Source: an uncultured Clostridia bacterium (GTDB lineage: Bacteria > Bacillota > Clostridia > TANB77 > CAG-508). From it: 64,000 nucleotides of DNA. Below are positions 45,172-54,231 of the stretch, piece after piece (position 1 is the first letter of the stretch; each line of letters begins with the position of its first letter). Where the stretch lies: NCBI GenBank assembly GCA_948934525.1, contig CAQZSK010000003.1, positions 109,246-173,245 on the forward strand, given 5' to 3'. The notes under the pieces were generated by a model. That model saw nothing but the letters and a program-made list of their open reading frames with translations, ran no database searches and was not told the origin of the DNA. The translations under genes and the position numbers were made by a program.

Positions 45172-46401
45172 GTGGAGAAAGATTTCAATGTATTAATTTT
45201 AGGAAGTGATTTCAATGCTTACTATATGGCAAGATGTTATCATGAACTTTACCATGAAAAAGTGAATGTCATTTCCAAAAGAGCAATTGGCGTTGTTTCC
45301 TATAGTAGTATTGTTAATTTTAGAGAAGTTCCTGATTTTGAAAATGCAGAAATATTTGTGGACACTCTAAATAACTATGCTAAAGATCAAAAAGAAGATC
45401 AAATTCTTTTAATTGGTACTAGTGATGAATTAGTCAGATTGATTATTGAAAATCAAACTAAATTAGATAAAAAATTTGTACATAATTATCCTAGTCTAGA
45501 AATCTTAGATCAAATCTTAGTGAAGGATACCTTTTATCAAACTTTTCAAGGAAGTGAACTAGATGTACCTAAGACATACATTTATCCTTGTGGTCAAAAT
45601 GAAAAATTAGATGAGGAAAAAGTAGCAGAGTTGATGTACCCTTTAATTGTAAAGCCTGGAAATAATATTGAATATCATAATCATAAATTTGATGGAATGT
45701 TTAAAGTATTTAAAGTATTTTCTCGTGAAGAATTAGGACAAGTCATCGAAAAAATAGAAAACTCTGGCTATAAAAGCAATTTAGTTATTCAAGAATTTAT
45801 TCCTGGAGATGATTGTGCTCTATTTGACTGTGTTTTCTATTGTAGTAAAGATAAAAAAGTACAATTAATGACCTTTGCACAAATTGGTTTACAAGAAAGA
45901 AATCCTGGAGGAATTGGAAATTGTACAGTTTTAGTTAATGGTTTTGATGAACATGGCTATAACGAAAAACTAGTAGAACCTCTAAAAGCATTTATGGAAC
46001 GAATGGAATATCAAGGCTTTGCTGAATTCGACTTAAAGTATGACTCTCGAACCCAAAGCTATAAAGTGTTAGAAATTAACCCTAGACAAGCTAGATGTAG
46101 TTATTATTTAACTGCTGCTGGGCATAATTTAGTACAATACTTAATTGATGATTTAATTTATCAGAAAGAAAAACCTTGTACTTTAATGAAGGATAAAGTA
46201 GCTTTAAGTTTTGTCCCAAAAAGTGTTATCAAAAAATATGTTACCAGCCAAGCTTTACGTAATGAAATACTAGCTTTAGCAAAACAGAAAAAGTTAATTA
46301 ATCCTTTAAAATATAAGGCTGATAAAAGCCTTAGAAGAAGACTATATTTAATTGCCAAAGATTTTAATTACAAGAAGAAGTACAAAACCTTAAATTGGTA
46401 A
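45172..46401 (+). CDS. ATP-grasp carboxylate-amine ligase
   Basis: About 409 residues from GTG 45172, chosen because AAGGAG lies eight bases upstream. ATP-grasp features: YPLIVKPGNNIEYHN, VIQEFIPGDDCALFDC and FAEFDLKYDSRTQ ... LEINPRQAR. Joins a carboxylate to an amine using ATP; substrates unknown. Between racemase and Mur ligase, it probably modifies a peptidoglycan peptide or makes a dipeptide. Confidence 0.8.
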   Translation: MEKDFNVLILGSDFNAYYMARCYHELYHEKVNVISKRAIGVVSYSSIVNFREVPDFENAEIFVDTLNNYAKDQKEDQILLIGTSDELVRLIIENQTKLDKKFVHNYPSLEILDQILVKDTFYQTFQGSELDVPKTYIYPCGQNEKLDEEKVAELMYPLIVKPGNNIEYHNHKFDGMFKVFKVFSREELGQVIEKIENSGYKSNLVIQEFIPGDDCALFDCVFYCSKDKKVQLMTFAQIGLQERNPGGIGNCTVLVNGFDEHGYNEKLVEPLKAFMERMEYQGFAEFDLKYDSRTQSYKVLEINPRQARCSYYLTAAGHNLVQYLIDDLIYQKEKPCTLMKDKVALSFVPKSVIKKYVTSQALRNEILALAKQKKLINPLKYKADKSLRRRLYLIAKDFNYKKKYKTLNW

Positions 46402-46419
46402 AATATTAGGAGATGAATA

Positions 46420-47940
46420 ATGAAAACATATACATTAAAAGATTATATTAATAGTTTAGAAAAAGAAAATTTAATAGATGAAATTATAGTAAAGGATTTA
46501 GATCTTTCTACTCCTATTACTCAAATTGCTCATAACTCTAAGAATGTGACTAAAAATACTTTATATATTTGTAAAGGTATTAAATACAAACCTGAATATT
46601 TGACTGAAGCTATTCAAAATGGTGCTATGGTATATGTAGCTGAAAAGGAAAATGTTTCACAACCTGATTTTTCTCATATTGTTGTAAAAGACATTAGAAA
46701 ATCTTTAGCAGTAATTTCTACTCTATTCTATGACTTTCCTGCTACTAAATTAAATATGATAGGATTGACTGGCACAAAAGGAAAATCTACTACTGCTTAT
46801 TATATTAAAAGCATTTTAGATAACTATATGAAATCTCAAAACTTACCAGATACAGCTATTGTTTCTTCTATTGATACTTATGATGGAAAAACTTGTAAAG
46901 AGTCTCTTATCACTAGCCCTGAATCAATTGATTTACAAGAACACATTGCAAATGCAGTAGATTGTAAAATACAAAATCTGGTTATGGAAGTTAGTAGTCA
47001 AGCACTAAAGTTAGATAGAGTTCATGATGTATATTATAAAGCAGGAGTATTTTTAAATATTTCTGAAGATCATATTAGCACTATTGAACATCCTGATTTT
47101 GAAGACTATTTTGCTTCAAAATTGAAATTTTTTAAACAAGTAGAAACTGCTTGTGTGAATTTAGACAGCGACTATGTAGATAGGATTTTAGAAGAAGCTC
47201 AAGCATCTAAAAAAATCATCACCTTTAGCATTAAAAATTCAAAAGCAGATGTGTATGCATATAATATTCAAAAACCAAGTCATATTTCTATCAGCTTTAA
47301 AGTTAAAACACCTCAATGGGAAAATGAGATACTTCTTACTATGCCAGGTCTATTTAATGTTGAAAATGCTTTAGCTGCAATCTGTGTAGCACTTACTTTT
47401 GGTATTCCTTATGAGAATATTTATGAAGGTCTAAAAGTTGCTAGAGCAAGCGGTAGAATGGAATCACATATGAGCAAAGATGGCAGCATTATTGTTATTG
47501 TAGATTATGCTCATAATAAACTAAGTTTTGAAAAATTATATGAATCTACCAAACAAGAATATCCTGATAAAAAGATTATTACTGTATTTGGTTGTCCAGG
47601 TGGAAAAGCCTTTCTTCGTAGAAAAGATTTAGGACATTTATCTGGCAAAAATTCAGCTATAACTTATTTAACAGCTGAAGATCCTGGTCCTGAAGAGGCC
47701 TGTGATATTAGTAAAGAAATTGCAACTTATGTTTCAGAAGAACATGGAGAATATAAAATAATAGATGACCGTGGAGAAGCAATTAAACAAGCAATTCTAG
47801 AAAACCCTAATAGTGTTATTTTGATTACTGGAAAAGGAAATGAAACTCGTCAAAAAATTGGTACACAATATGTTCCTTGTTTAACCGATACACAATATGC
47901 CCAAGAGGCCTTAAGAGAGTATGATAAAAATTGTAATTAG
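46420..47940 (+). CDS. MurE-like UDP-MurNAc-peptide ligase
   Basis: 506 residues. Mur ligase features: GLTGTKGKSTTAYYI (ATP loop), EVSSQALKLDRV, ISEDHISTIEHPDF, and DYAHNKLSF. The MurE specificity loop, DNPR in meso-diaminopimelate enzymes, reads AEDPGPEEA here, so the added amino acid is probably not diaminopimelate. Third gene of the racemase/ATP-grasp operon; likely a second, specialised Mur ligase. Confidence 0.82.
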   Translation: MKTYTLKDYINSLEKENLIDEIIVKDLDLSTPITQIAHNSKNVTKNTLYICKGIKYKPEYLTEAIQNGAMVYVAEKENVSQPDFSHIVVKDIRKSLAVISTLFYDFPATKLNMIGLTGTKGKSTTAYYIKSILDNYMKSQNLPDTAIVSSIDTYDGKTCKESLITSPESIDLQEHIANAVDCKIQNLVMEVSSQALKLDRVHDVYYKAGVFLNISEDHISTIEHPDFEDYFASKLKFFKQVETACVNLDSDYVDRILEEAQASKKIITFSIKNSKADVYAYNIQKPSHISISFKVKTPQWENEILLTMPGLFNVENALAAICVALTFGIPYENIYEGLKVARASGRMESHMSKDGSIIVIVDYAHNKLSFEKLYESTKQEYPDKKIITVFGCPGGKAFLRRKDLGHLSGKNSAITYLTAEDPGPEEACDISKEIATYVSEEHGEYKIIDDRGEAIKQAILENPNSVILITGKGNETRQKIGTQYVPCLTDTQYAQEALREYDKNCN

Positions 47941-47944
47941 GCAA

Positions 47945-48088
47945 TAGAAAGAGCTGTATCACTACAGCTCTTATTTCTTTTAGTTATTTGGTAGGAGTGC
48001 CAAAGTTTCCTACATCTCTTGTTAACCTATTGCTAGGTGCGTGGAAGGCACGAAAATTTTCCACCTCAAACAACTATTCATATTGTAT
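47945..48088 (-). ncRNA. putative small RNA downstream of the PBECR-like gene
   Basis: On the minus strand TTTACA and TATAAT with a 17-base spacer (48093-48121) overlap the end of the nuclease gene. About 130 bases of structured, non-coding sequence follow (hairpins CCTA/TAGG, GTAGGA/TCCTAC, GTGGAA/TTCCAC), ending at the operon terminator. A long closing pairing GTTGTTTG/CAAATAAC is possible. Class unknown. Confidence 0.45.
47948..47981. terminator. terminator of the racemase-ligase operon
   Basis: AGAGCTGTA-TCAC-TACAGCTCT followed by TATTTCTTTT; the hairpin could also end a minus-strand RNA from the right. Confidence 0.8.
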
Positions 48089-48104
48089 TTTAATTATAGC
48101 ATTT

Positions 48105-48486
48105 CTATTCATTTTTGTAAAGTATTTTCTTGTTCTTGATCAATTGCTTATATGCACTATTTCTTATTTTCCACAATGTCAAAATCGAATTTTTATCCCT
48201 TTTTTTATCAATTCCAGTACTTAGTTTTATCACCAATTGTATATTTTTTCCTTCTTCTATTATCCTCTTTAGCATTATTATTGTATCTATATTTTTAGCA
48301 TCTTCCAATATATAATCTGGATTTTTTATTATATTTTGTATGTATTTAGCATATTTTTCATAATCACCGTGGATGCCTTTTTTGAATATGCTTTATTCTG
48401 TCATCTGTTAGTATAACATCTTCTGTTACAATATTTTTTCCGTGCGCCCCAATTTTATGTCTATCCAACTTTCCTATATATTGCAA
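48105..48486 (-). CDS. PBECR-like nuclease domain protein, read through a CGG +1 site
   Basis: 126 residues. From TTG 48486 (14 bases after AGGAGG) 39 codons read LQYIGKLDRHKIGAH ... RIKHIQKRHP. CGG at 48367-48369 is skipped to give GDYEKYAKYIQNIIKNPDYI and then 80 more residues (KNIQLVIKLST ... ILTLWKIRNSAYKQL). Zero frame stops directly after CGG (CGG TGA). The combined sequence matches the pattern of phage Barnase/EndoU/ColicinE5-D/RelE-like (PBECR) nuclease domains, with ERHPGDYEKY-type core. Short and stand-alone; may be a remnant of a larger toxin or phage protein. Confidence 0.7.
48367..48369 (-). other. CGGT +1 frameshift site in PBECR-like gene
   Basis: Zero frame CCA CGG TGA; productive reading CCA (C) GGT GAT, Pro-Gly-Asp. 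The CGG lies directly before a zero-frame stop. Confidence 0.82.
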
Positions 48487-48505
48487 CTCTTATCTTATAT
48501 CCTCC

Positions 48506-51500
48506 TTATTTTAATTTAATCGATAGCAACTTACTAATTCCATTCTCCTCCATAGTAACACCATAAACAGTATCTGCTGCCTCCATAGTACCTTTCCTAT
48601 GGGTAATTACTAGGAACTGTGTCTCTTTGCAGAATTTCTTTAAGTACTCTGCAAAACGATATACATTCACATCATCTAATGCCGCTTCAATTTCATCTAA
48701 AATACAGAATGGTGCTGGACTCATTTTTAGAATAGCAAATAACAATGCGATTGCAGTAAAAGCCTTTTCTCCACCTGATAATAGCATCATATTTTGTAGC
48801 TTTTTACCAGTTGGTTGTACACGAATATCAATACCACATTCTAAGATATTATTTTCATCCTCTAAAATTAACTCAGCCTTTCCTCCACCAAACAATTCTA
48901 CAAATACCTCATTAAAGTTCTTGCTAATAATAGCAAATTTCTCTTTAAATTGTTGTTGCATGGTTTCTGTCATATCATTGATAATACCTCTTAATTTAGA
49001 AGCTGTATTTTCTAAGTCTAAACGTTGTTCAGACATGAAATCATATCTTTCTTTCGTCTTTTTGTACTCTTCAATAGAATCAATATTAATGCTTCCCAAA
49101 TCTTTAATCTTATTTCTCAAGCTATTTACTTGTTTTTGTGCTGTTGCCACATTATTTGGCTTTGGATATTCCTCAGTATTATTCGGTGTTAATTCATACT
49201 CTTCCCATAAGCTTTCTGTTACTTGCCCTAAATCTTGTTCTACTTTTGTCTTTTTCACATCTAGCTTGACAATTTGCTCTTTCAAACCTTCTAACACACC
49301 AAATTGACTTGTAATCTCATCTTCTGTTTTTGTCATTTTTTCATTCTTCTGGATTCTTTCTTGTTTTAGTTCTTCTACTTTATTTGAACTATTGCTAACC
49401 TCCAATTTGATTTGTTCAATTTGTGCTTCTAAGTTTTGAATCGCCAACTCTAACTCTTGATTATCTTTTTTGTTTTCTTCTATTGTCGCTTGCTTTAGTT
49501 CCATACTCTTTTTCTGATTTTCAATATCTTGCTCAATTCTAGCAACCATTTCATCAATAGAGTTTTCGCTCTCATCAAAAGAACTAACAGAAATTTTTAA
49601 ATTGGTAATATCTAAATTCAAATCATCAATATATTTTTGATTATCTTTGTTGTTTATTGCAAATTGCTCTATAACAGCATTTAGTTCTTCCATTTCTTTC
49701 ACAATAGAAATACTTTCTTGTTCTTTTTCTTCTTTTTGCTTTCTATTTTCTACCTTTTGTTCTTCTATTGTCACTTCTTCTTGTTTTAATTTGTCACGTC
49801 TTTCCTCTAAGCGACTAATATTTTCTTCAATAGCCACCATTTTCTGTTTTTCTGTAGCATATATAATTTCAATTTCTTGTAGTTCTCTTTCTAGTTTAGC
49901 AGTTTCTTCAATTAAATCTCCAATAGAAGCAGCATAATCCTCTTGCTCTTTTTTCTTATCTATTATTTGTTTCTCTAATTTCTTTAACTCTTTTTCAAGC
50001 TCTTCAATTTCTCTGCTTCTACCTAAAATATTCACACTTTTTGTTTGAACACTACCACCAGAAATAGAACCAGTTGAACTGATAATGTCCCCTTGTAGTG
50101 TAACAATTCTAAAAGAATACTTATCTTTTTTCGCTAAATTAATAGCTGTATCCATATCTTTGACTACTACTGTTCTTCCTAGTAGATTTAGTACAATTTG
50201 CTCATACTTTTTGTTGCATTTTACTAAATCAGATGCTATCCCAATCACACCATCCATTTTTGTTAATTTGTCTAGTTTCCTACCTTGAACAGAGGAAATC
50301 GGTAAAAAGGATGCTCTACCTAAGCTATTCTTTCTTAAATGCTCAATTAGCTTTTTGGCATCTTGCTCTGTTTCTGTAACCACATTTTGCAAAGCTTGTC
50401 CTAAACACATTTCAATTGCTAATTCATACTCTTTGTCTACTGATACAAGATTTGCTAAAACTCCATGAACACCTTTACTTAAACTGCTATCCTTTTCACA
50501 ATGGAATAATAAAGATTTTACTGTTTTGTTATAGCCTTCTTTTTCCTTTTCAGTTTCTACTAAAAATTGATGTCTAGCTTGCTTCATTCTTTGGTTATAT
50601 TCTAATTTACTAACTTCTTCCTCAAACTGCTTTACCTTTTGCATGCTTTCATTTTTAACATCTTGCTTTTTCTCCAAATTGCTTGCAGCTGTGTTCCTTT
50701 TAGATTCAATTTCATAAAAGCCTTTAGAAAGTTCTTGTTTTTCCATTCTTTTGGCATCTAATTCAGAAATAGTAGAACTGATCTCATTTTGTACTTGTTT
50801 TTTGCGTTTGTCTAGGTTTTCAAAATTAACATCTAATGTATTTATTTCGCCTGCTAACTCATACTTCTTGTCAGTACATTGTTCAACTGCTTGTTTCTTT
50901 CCCTCTATTTCTAACTCTTTATCTGATAATTTCTTTGTTAGTTCAGCAAGTTCAGTTTCTTTTTCTTCTAACTCTTTTTCAAACTTTTCTTTATTAGAAC
51001 CTAAACTAGTTTTCTTTTCTAATTTTTGTTTTTGTTCTTCTTGTAATTCAGAAATTCTATCGTTTACTTCCTCAATCTCGCCAGTCAATCTTTCTTGGTT
51101 ATTATGATTATTTTGAATTCTCTCTTTGTGAATTCCTATTTCAGAATTGATTTTTTCAATTTTATTGCTACTTTCAAACCCTAAATTTTGCATTTCTTCA
51201 ATTTGTCTAGTGATATCATCAATTGCTTGTCTTAGTGCCTCTTTATCAGATTGCAAAGTTTCCATTTTGGTATCTTCTAATTCTTTTTGAGATACTAAAA
51301 TGTCATAGTCCTTTACAATTTGTTCTAATTTTTCTTTGTAAGTAACAATATTATATACAAAAAGCCCCACTTCGATAGACTTTAGTTCTTCTCTTAAGTC
51401 TAAGAATTGTTTTGCTTTATCTGCCTGTATTTTAAGAGGCTCAAGACCGCCTTCTATTTCTGATAAAATATCATTAATACGAAGTAAGTTTAATTTTGTT

Positions 51501-52057
51501 TGCTCTAATTTCTTTTCAGATTCTGCTTTCCTTGTCCTATATTTTACGATTCCTGCAGCTTCCTCAAAAATATGTCTTCTATCTTCTGATTTATTGCTTA
51601 AAATCTCATCAATTTTACCTTGTCCTATAATACTATATCCATCTTTTCCAATTCCTGTATCCATGAATAATTCTAAAATATCTTTTAAACGGCAAGGTGT
51701 TTTATTAATAAAATATCCTGTTTCTCCACTACGATAAATCTTTCTTGTAACAGTTACTTCTGTATATTCTACTGGTAATTTGCTATCTGAGTTATCAATA
51801 ACAATAGAAACCTCAGCAAACCCCAATGATTTTCTTGCTTGCGTTCCTGCAAAAATAATATCCTCAGATTTTGCACCTCTTAAGGATTTCATGCTTTGTT
51901 CACCAAGCACCCAACGAATAGCATCTGAAATGTTACTTTTTCCTGATCCATTTGGTCCAATAACAGAGGTAATACCTGGCTTAAATTCTAATACTGTTTT
52001 ATCTGCAAAGGATTTAAAACCTTGCAATTCCATTCTCTTTAAATACAACTTTTTCAC
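48506..52057 (-). CDS. smc: chromosome segregation ATPase SMC
   Basis: 1183 residues, full length. N-terminal ATP loop GPNGSGKSNISDAIRWVLGE, long coiled coils, a central hinge (about 510-670, GVLANLVSVDKEYELAIEMC, ILGRTVVVKDMD, GDIISSTGSISGG), and C-terminal signature LLSGGEKAFTAIALLFAI with Walker B FCILDEIEAALDD. Organises and condenses the chromosome with ScpA/ScpB. No CGG in nearly 1200 codons. Confidence 0.96.
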   Translation of the reverse strand: MKKLYLKRMELQGFKSFADKTVLEFKPGITSVIGPNGSGKSNISDAIRWVLGEQSMKSLRGAKSEDIIFAGTQARKSLGFAEVSIVIDNSDSKLPVEYTEVTVTRKIYRSGETGYFINKTPCRLKDILELFMDTGIGKDGYSIIGQGKIDEILSNKSEDRRHIFEEAAGIVKYRTRKAESEKKLEQTKLNLLRINDILSEIEGGLEPLKIQADKAKQFLDLREELKSIEVGLFVYNIVTYKEKLEQIVKDYDILVSQKELEDTKMETLQSDKEALRQAIDDITRQIEEMQNLGFESSNKIEKINSEIGIHKERIQNNHNNQERLTGEIEEVNDRISELQEEQKQKLEKKTSLGSNKEKFEKELEEKETELAELTKKLSDKELEIEGKKQAVEQCTDKKYELAGEINTLDVNFENLDKRKKQVQNEISSTISELDAKRMEKQELSKGFYEIESKRNTAASNLEKKQDVKNESMQKVKQFEEEVSKLEYNQRMKQARHQFLVETEKEKEGYNKTVKSLLFHCEKDSSLSKGVHGVLANLVSVDKEYELAIEMCLGQALQNVVTETEQDAKKLIEHLRKNSLGRASFLPISSVQGRKLDKLTKMDGVIGIASDLVKCNKKYEQIVLNLLGRTVVVKDMDTAINLAKKDKYSFRIVTLQGDIISSTGSISGGSVQTKSVNILGRSREIEELEKELKKLEKQIIDKKKEQEDYAASIGDLIEETAKLERELQEIEIIYATEKQKMVAIEENISRLEERRDKLKQEEVTIEEQKVENRKQKEEKEQESISIVKEMEELNAVIEQFAINNKDNQKYIDDLNLDITNLKISVSSFDESENSIDEMVARIEQDIENQKKSMELKQATIEENKKDNQELELAIQNLEAQIEQIKLEVSNSSNKVEELKQERIQKNEKMTKTEDEITSQFGVLEGLKEQIVKLDVKKTKVEQDLGQVTESLWEEYELTPNNTEEYPKPNNVATAQKQVNSLRNKIKDLGSINIDSIEEYKKTKERYDFMSEQRLDLENTASKLRGIINDMTETMQQQFKEKFAIISKNFNEVFVELFGGGKAELILEDENNILECGIDIRVQPTGKKLQNMMLLSGGEKAFTAIALLFAILKMSPAPFCILDEIEAALDDVNVYRFAEYLKKFCKETQFLVITHRKGTMEAADTVYGVTMEENGISKLLSIKLK

Positions 52058-52198
52058 CTATTTTTCTATATAATGGGAACTTTCCCTTACACAAAGAAAA
52101 ACTCCATATTTCGACTTTATTATACTGGATTTTTGTCAATTTTGCAAGCAGTTTCATTTTTTATCAGTAAAAAATTTGTTTTATTTTTGTTTTAATTA

Positions 52199-52227
52199 TT
52201 GACTTACTTTTTACTCATATGTATAAT
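52199..52227 (+). promoter_or_regulatory. toxin mRNA promoter
   Basis: TTGACT (52199-52204), 17-base spacer, TATAAT (52222-52227). Confidence 0.8.
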
Positions 52228-52256
52228 ATTATATAAAATAGGAAATGCAAGAGTGT

Positions 52257-52277
52257 GTCGCCTCCAAAGAGGAGGTG
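52257..52277 (+). promoter_or_regulatory. ribosome-site-masking hairpin of the toxin mRNA
   Basis: CGCCTCC (52259-52265) pairs fully with GGAGGTG (52271-52277), burying the ribosome site. GTCGCCT (52257-52263) can alternatively pair with AGGCGAC at 52451-52457 near the 3' end, a long-range interaction. Confidence 0.7.
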
Positions 52278-52283
52278 ATGTGT

Positions 52284-52394
52284 ATGATGGATATATTATT
52301 ACAATTAATTATCTTACTTTTTGCTGGCCTTGTGTCAGTAACTATCATTACAATTGCCTTAATTATTGTACTTGTACATATATTAAGCAAATAA
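52284..52394 (+). CDS. small hydrophobic type I toxin-like peptide
   Basis: 36 residues (MMDILLQLIILLFAGLVSVT ... HILSK), a single long membrane helix with a short basic end, like TxpA/BsrG/Fst-type toxins. ATG 52284 lies eight bases after AGGAGG, which is masked in a hairpin. It has its own strong promoter, and a convergent promoter produces an antisense RNA over its 3' region. Toxicity is inferred from this arrangement, not shown. Confidence 0.7.
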   Translation: MMDILLQLIILLFAGLVSVTIITIALIIVLVHILSK

Positions 52395-52397
52395 AAA

Positions 52398-52480
52398 CAA
52401 ATACACACTCTGCTTCGCGGTTAGAGTGTGTATTAAAAAACAATCTAATTAGGCGACCACTTTTGTGGTTTCCTATTTCT
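52398..52480 (-). ncRNA. antisense antitoxin RNA
   Basis: Minus-strand promoter TTGACA/TATAAT with a 17-base spacer (52487-52515) starts an RNA of about 80 bases that ends in a perfect terminator (AATACACACTCT/AGAGTGTGTATT, then TGTTTTTATTT). It is complementary to the 3' part of the toxin mRNA, as in txpA/RatA and bsrG/SR4. Confidence 0.7.
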
Positions 52481-52486
52481 ATATTT

Positions 52487-52515
52487 ATTATACTCATTAA
52501 TCACTTTTTTGTCAA
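52487..52515 (-). promoter_or_regulatory. antitoxin RNA promoter
   Basis: TTGACA (52510-52515), 17-base spacer, TATAAT (52487-52492) on the minus strand, both perfect consensus. Confidence 0.82.
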
Positions 52516-52525
52516 TAGTTAAATT

Positions 52526-53818
52526 CTACTTTGAAATTCTTTCTGCAATCTGGTTACAATGTTTGATTACTTCTTGTACATTTCCTATTTTCATCTTCCT
52601 ATTTTCCATCAGTATTTCACCTTTCACAATCGTTGTTTCTACATTTCTGCCACTAGTATTATATACTAAATTCGTAATTTCATTTAAGTTTGGTAACATA
52701 GTAATATTATCTAAACTTTCCTCTACATTTACTAGAATTAAATCTGCATCTTTGCCTACTTCTATACTACCTACTTTGTCTTCTAAACCTAATAATTTTG
52801 CTCCATTAATCGTTGCCATGCGAAGTGCATTCTTAGCAGTTATTCTCTCCTCATTTTCATGAATACCACCTTGGATTAAACATGCTACTCTCATTGCCTC
52901 AAACATATCTAAATTACTTCCAGAGCCTTGACCGTCTGTACCAAGTGCGACATTAATTCCTTCTTGTAAATATTTTGTAGTATCAGCTATTGTACAACCT
53001 AATCTTAAATTTGAAATTGGATTATGTGCAATTCCACAGTCCATTGTTTTTAATATATTAATATCTTCATTATTTAAATGTACACCATGTGCTAAAATTG
53101 TATGAACACCATCAAAATATTGTTTTAATACTTCTATCGCCTTTTTTCCATGTTGTTTTTGAATATCTTCAATCTCATCCATACTCTCTAAAAAGTGTAC
53201 ATGAATTGGCAAATGATATTCTCTTGCTAAATTTGCTGTCACCTCTAAACATTCGTCTGAGCAAGTATATAAACTATGTGGTGCAACGCAATAAGTAATC
53301 AAGTCATTTTTTGTATCTCTAGACTCATAAAACTCTCTAAATTCCTTCACTCTTTGTTTATAACTTCCATCTGCGTCCATAATTGTTCTAGTAATAACTG
53401 CTCTTACTTTACAATCCTCAGCCGCTTTTCTAATTTCCTCTGACATAAAATACTGGTCATTAATGGTTGTAGTTCCTGTTGCAATCATTTCATAATAGGA
53501 CAACATACTTGCCCAATAGACATCTTCTTTAGTCAGTTTTTCTTCTCTTGGCCAAATTTTTTCATTTAGCCATTCATACAATTTACATCCTTCTGTTGTT
53601 TCTCTAAAGATACTCATTGGAATATGGCTATGAGTATTAATCATTCCTGGCATAACAATATGATCTGTTGCATCTATTACTTTTCCATTTTTCTCTTCTA
53701 TTCCACTTTCTATTCTTACAATCTTACCATTTTGTACTAAAATATCTTGTTTTTTAATAAGAACATCATTCTGTTTAAATAATAATACTTTTCCATTTTT
53801 TATCAATAAATTTTGCAT
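52526..53818 (-). CDS. mtaD: amidohydrolase, S-adenosylhomocysteine/methylthioadenosine deaminase type
   Basis: 430 residues. Metal ligands MINTHSHIPMS (H-x-H), APHSLYTC, HVHFLES and GTDGQGSGSNLDMFE in the order of cytosine-deaminase-like amidohydrolases; the sequence after the last Asp fits the SAH/MTA deaminase group. Converts adenosine-type thioethers to inosine forms in methyl-cycle salvage. Exact substrate uncertain. Confidence 0.82.
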   Translation of the reverse strand: MQNLLIKNGKVLLFKQNDVLIKKQDILVQNGKIVRIESGIEEKNGKVIDATDHIVMPGMINTHSHIPMSIFRETTEGCKLYEWLNEKIWPREEKLTKEDVYWASMLSYYEMIATGTTTINDQYFMSEEIRKAAEDCKVRAVITRTIMDADGSYKQRVKEFREFYESRDTKNDLITYCVAPHSLYTCSDECLEVTANLAREYHLPIHVHFLESMDEIEDIQKQHGKKAIEVLKQYFDGVHTILAHGVHLNNEDINILKTMDCGIAHNPISNLRLGCTIADTTKYLQEGINVALGTDGQGSGSNLDMFEAMRVACLIQGGIHENEERITAKNALRMATINGAKLLGLEDKVGSIEVGKDADLILVNVEESLDNITMLPNLNEITNLVYNTSGRNVETTIVKGEILMENRKMKIGNVQEVIKHCNQIAERISK

Positions 53819-53892
53819 TTTTTCACCCCGTTCTTTTGTTCTTGCTATGCCTTCATTATACTGAATATGTTTGTATTATTCAAGTACAATTT

Positions 53893-54030
53893 TTATTCTT
53901 CTAAATATTCCTTTAACAATCCTTCTAATTCTCTTAGTACTTTTTCTGTTTCTTCTCTTGGCTTTTCTTCTTTTAGCATTTTGTCTAGTTTTTGAATCAA
54001 TTCATCAATTTTCTTCTTTTTATCTTCCAT
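53893..54030 (-). CDS. small coiled-coil protein
   Basis: 45 residues (MEDKKKKIDELIQKLDKMLK ... LEGLLKEYLEE), a continuous amphipathic charged helix. Ribosome site modest (AAGG ten bases upstream). Upstream GAGAGGAGG and a GCCTT/AAGGC hairpin might affect initiation. No family recognised. Confidence 0.45.
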   Translation of the reverse strand: MEDKKKKIDELIQKLDKMLKEEKPREETEKVLRELEGLLKEYLEE

Positions 54031-54170
54031 ATGCATCTAGCCTTTTCAATTAAGGCATGCCTCCTCTCCTTATTACTACTCTTCCCCCTTTTTCATTTTT
54101 TATGCTAGACTTCCTTTTATTTACTAAAAGAACCTTTGGATATCCTTCTCCCAACTAAAAATAGAAAAAT

Positions 54171-54180
54171 ATGATATCAT
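54171..54180. promoter_or_regulatory. palindromic site near the XRE gene, left
   Basis: ATGATATCAT followed by ACAAAATGA. A related ATGATATCAAAATGA lies upstream of the XRE gene at 54639-54653, suggesting operators for this regulator. Confidence 0.45.
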
Positions 54181-54231
54181 ACAAAATGATACCCTACCTT
54201 TCTATTTCTTCCTTTTCTTAGTTCGTTTAAA

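Noticed and set aside
49647..49937. Opposite-strand frames inside smc, ftsH and the adhesin
   Set aside because: They are long only because of the base composition of the real genes; none has a ribosome site or recognisable protein.
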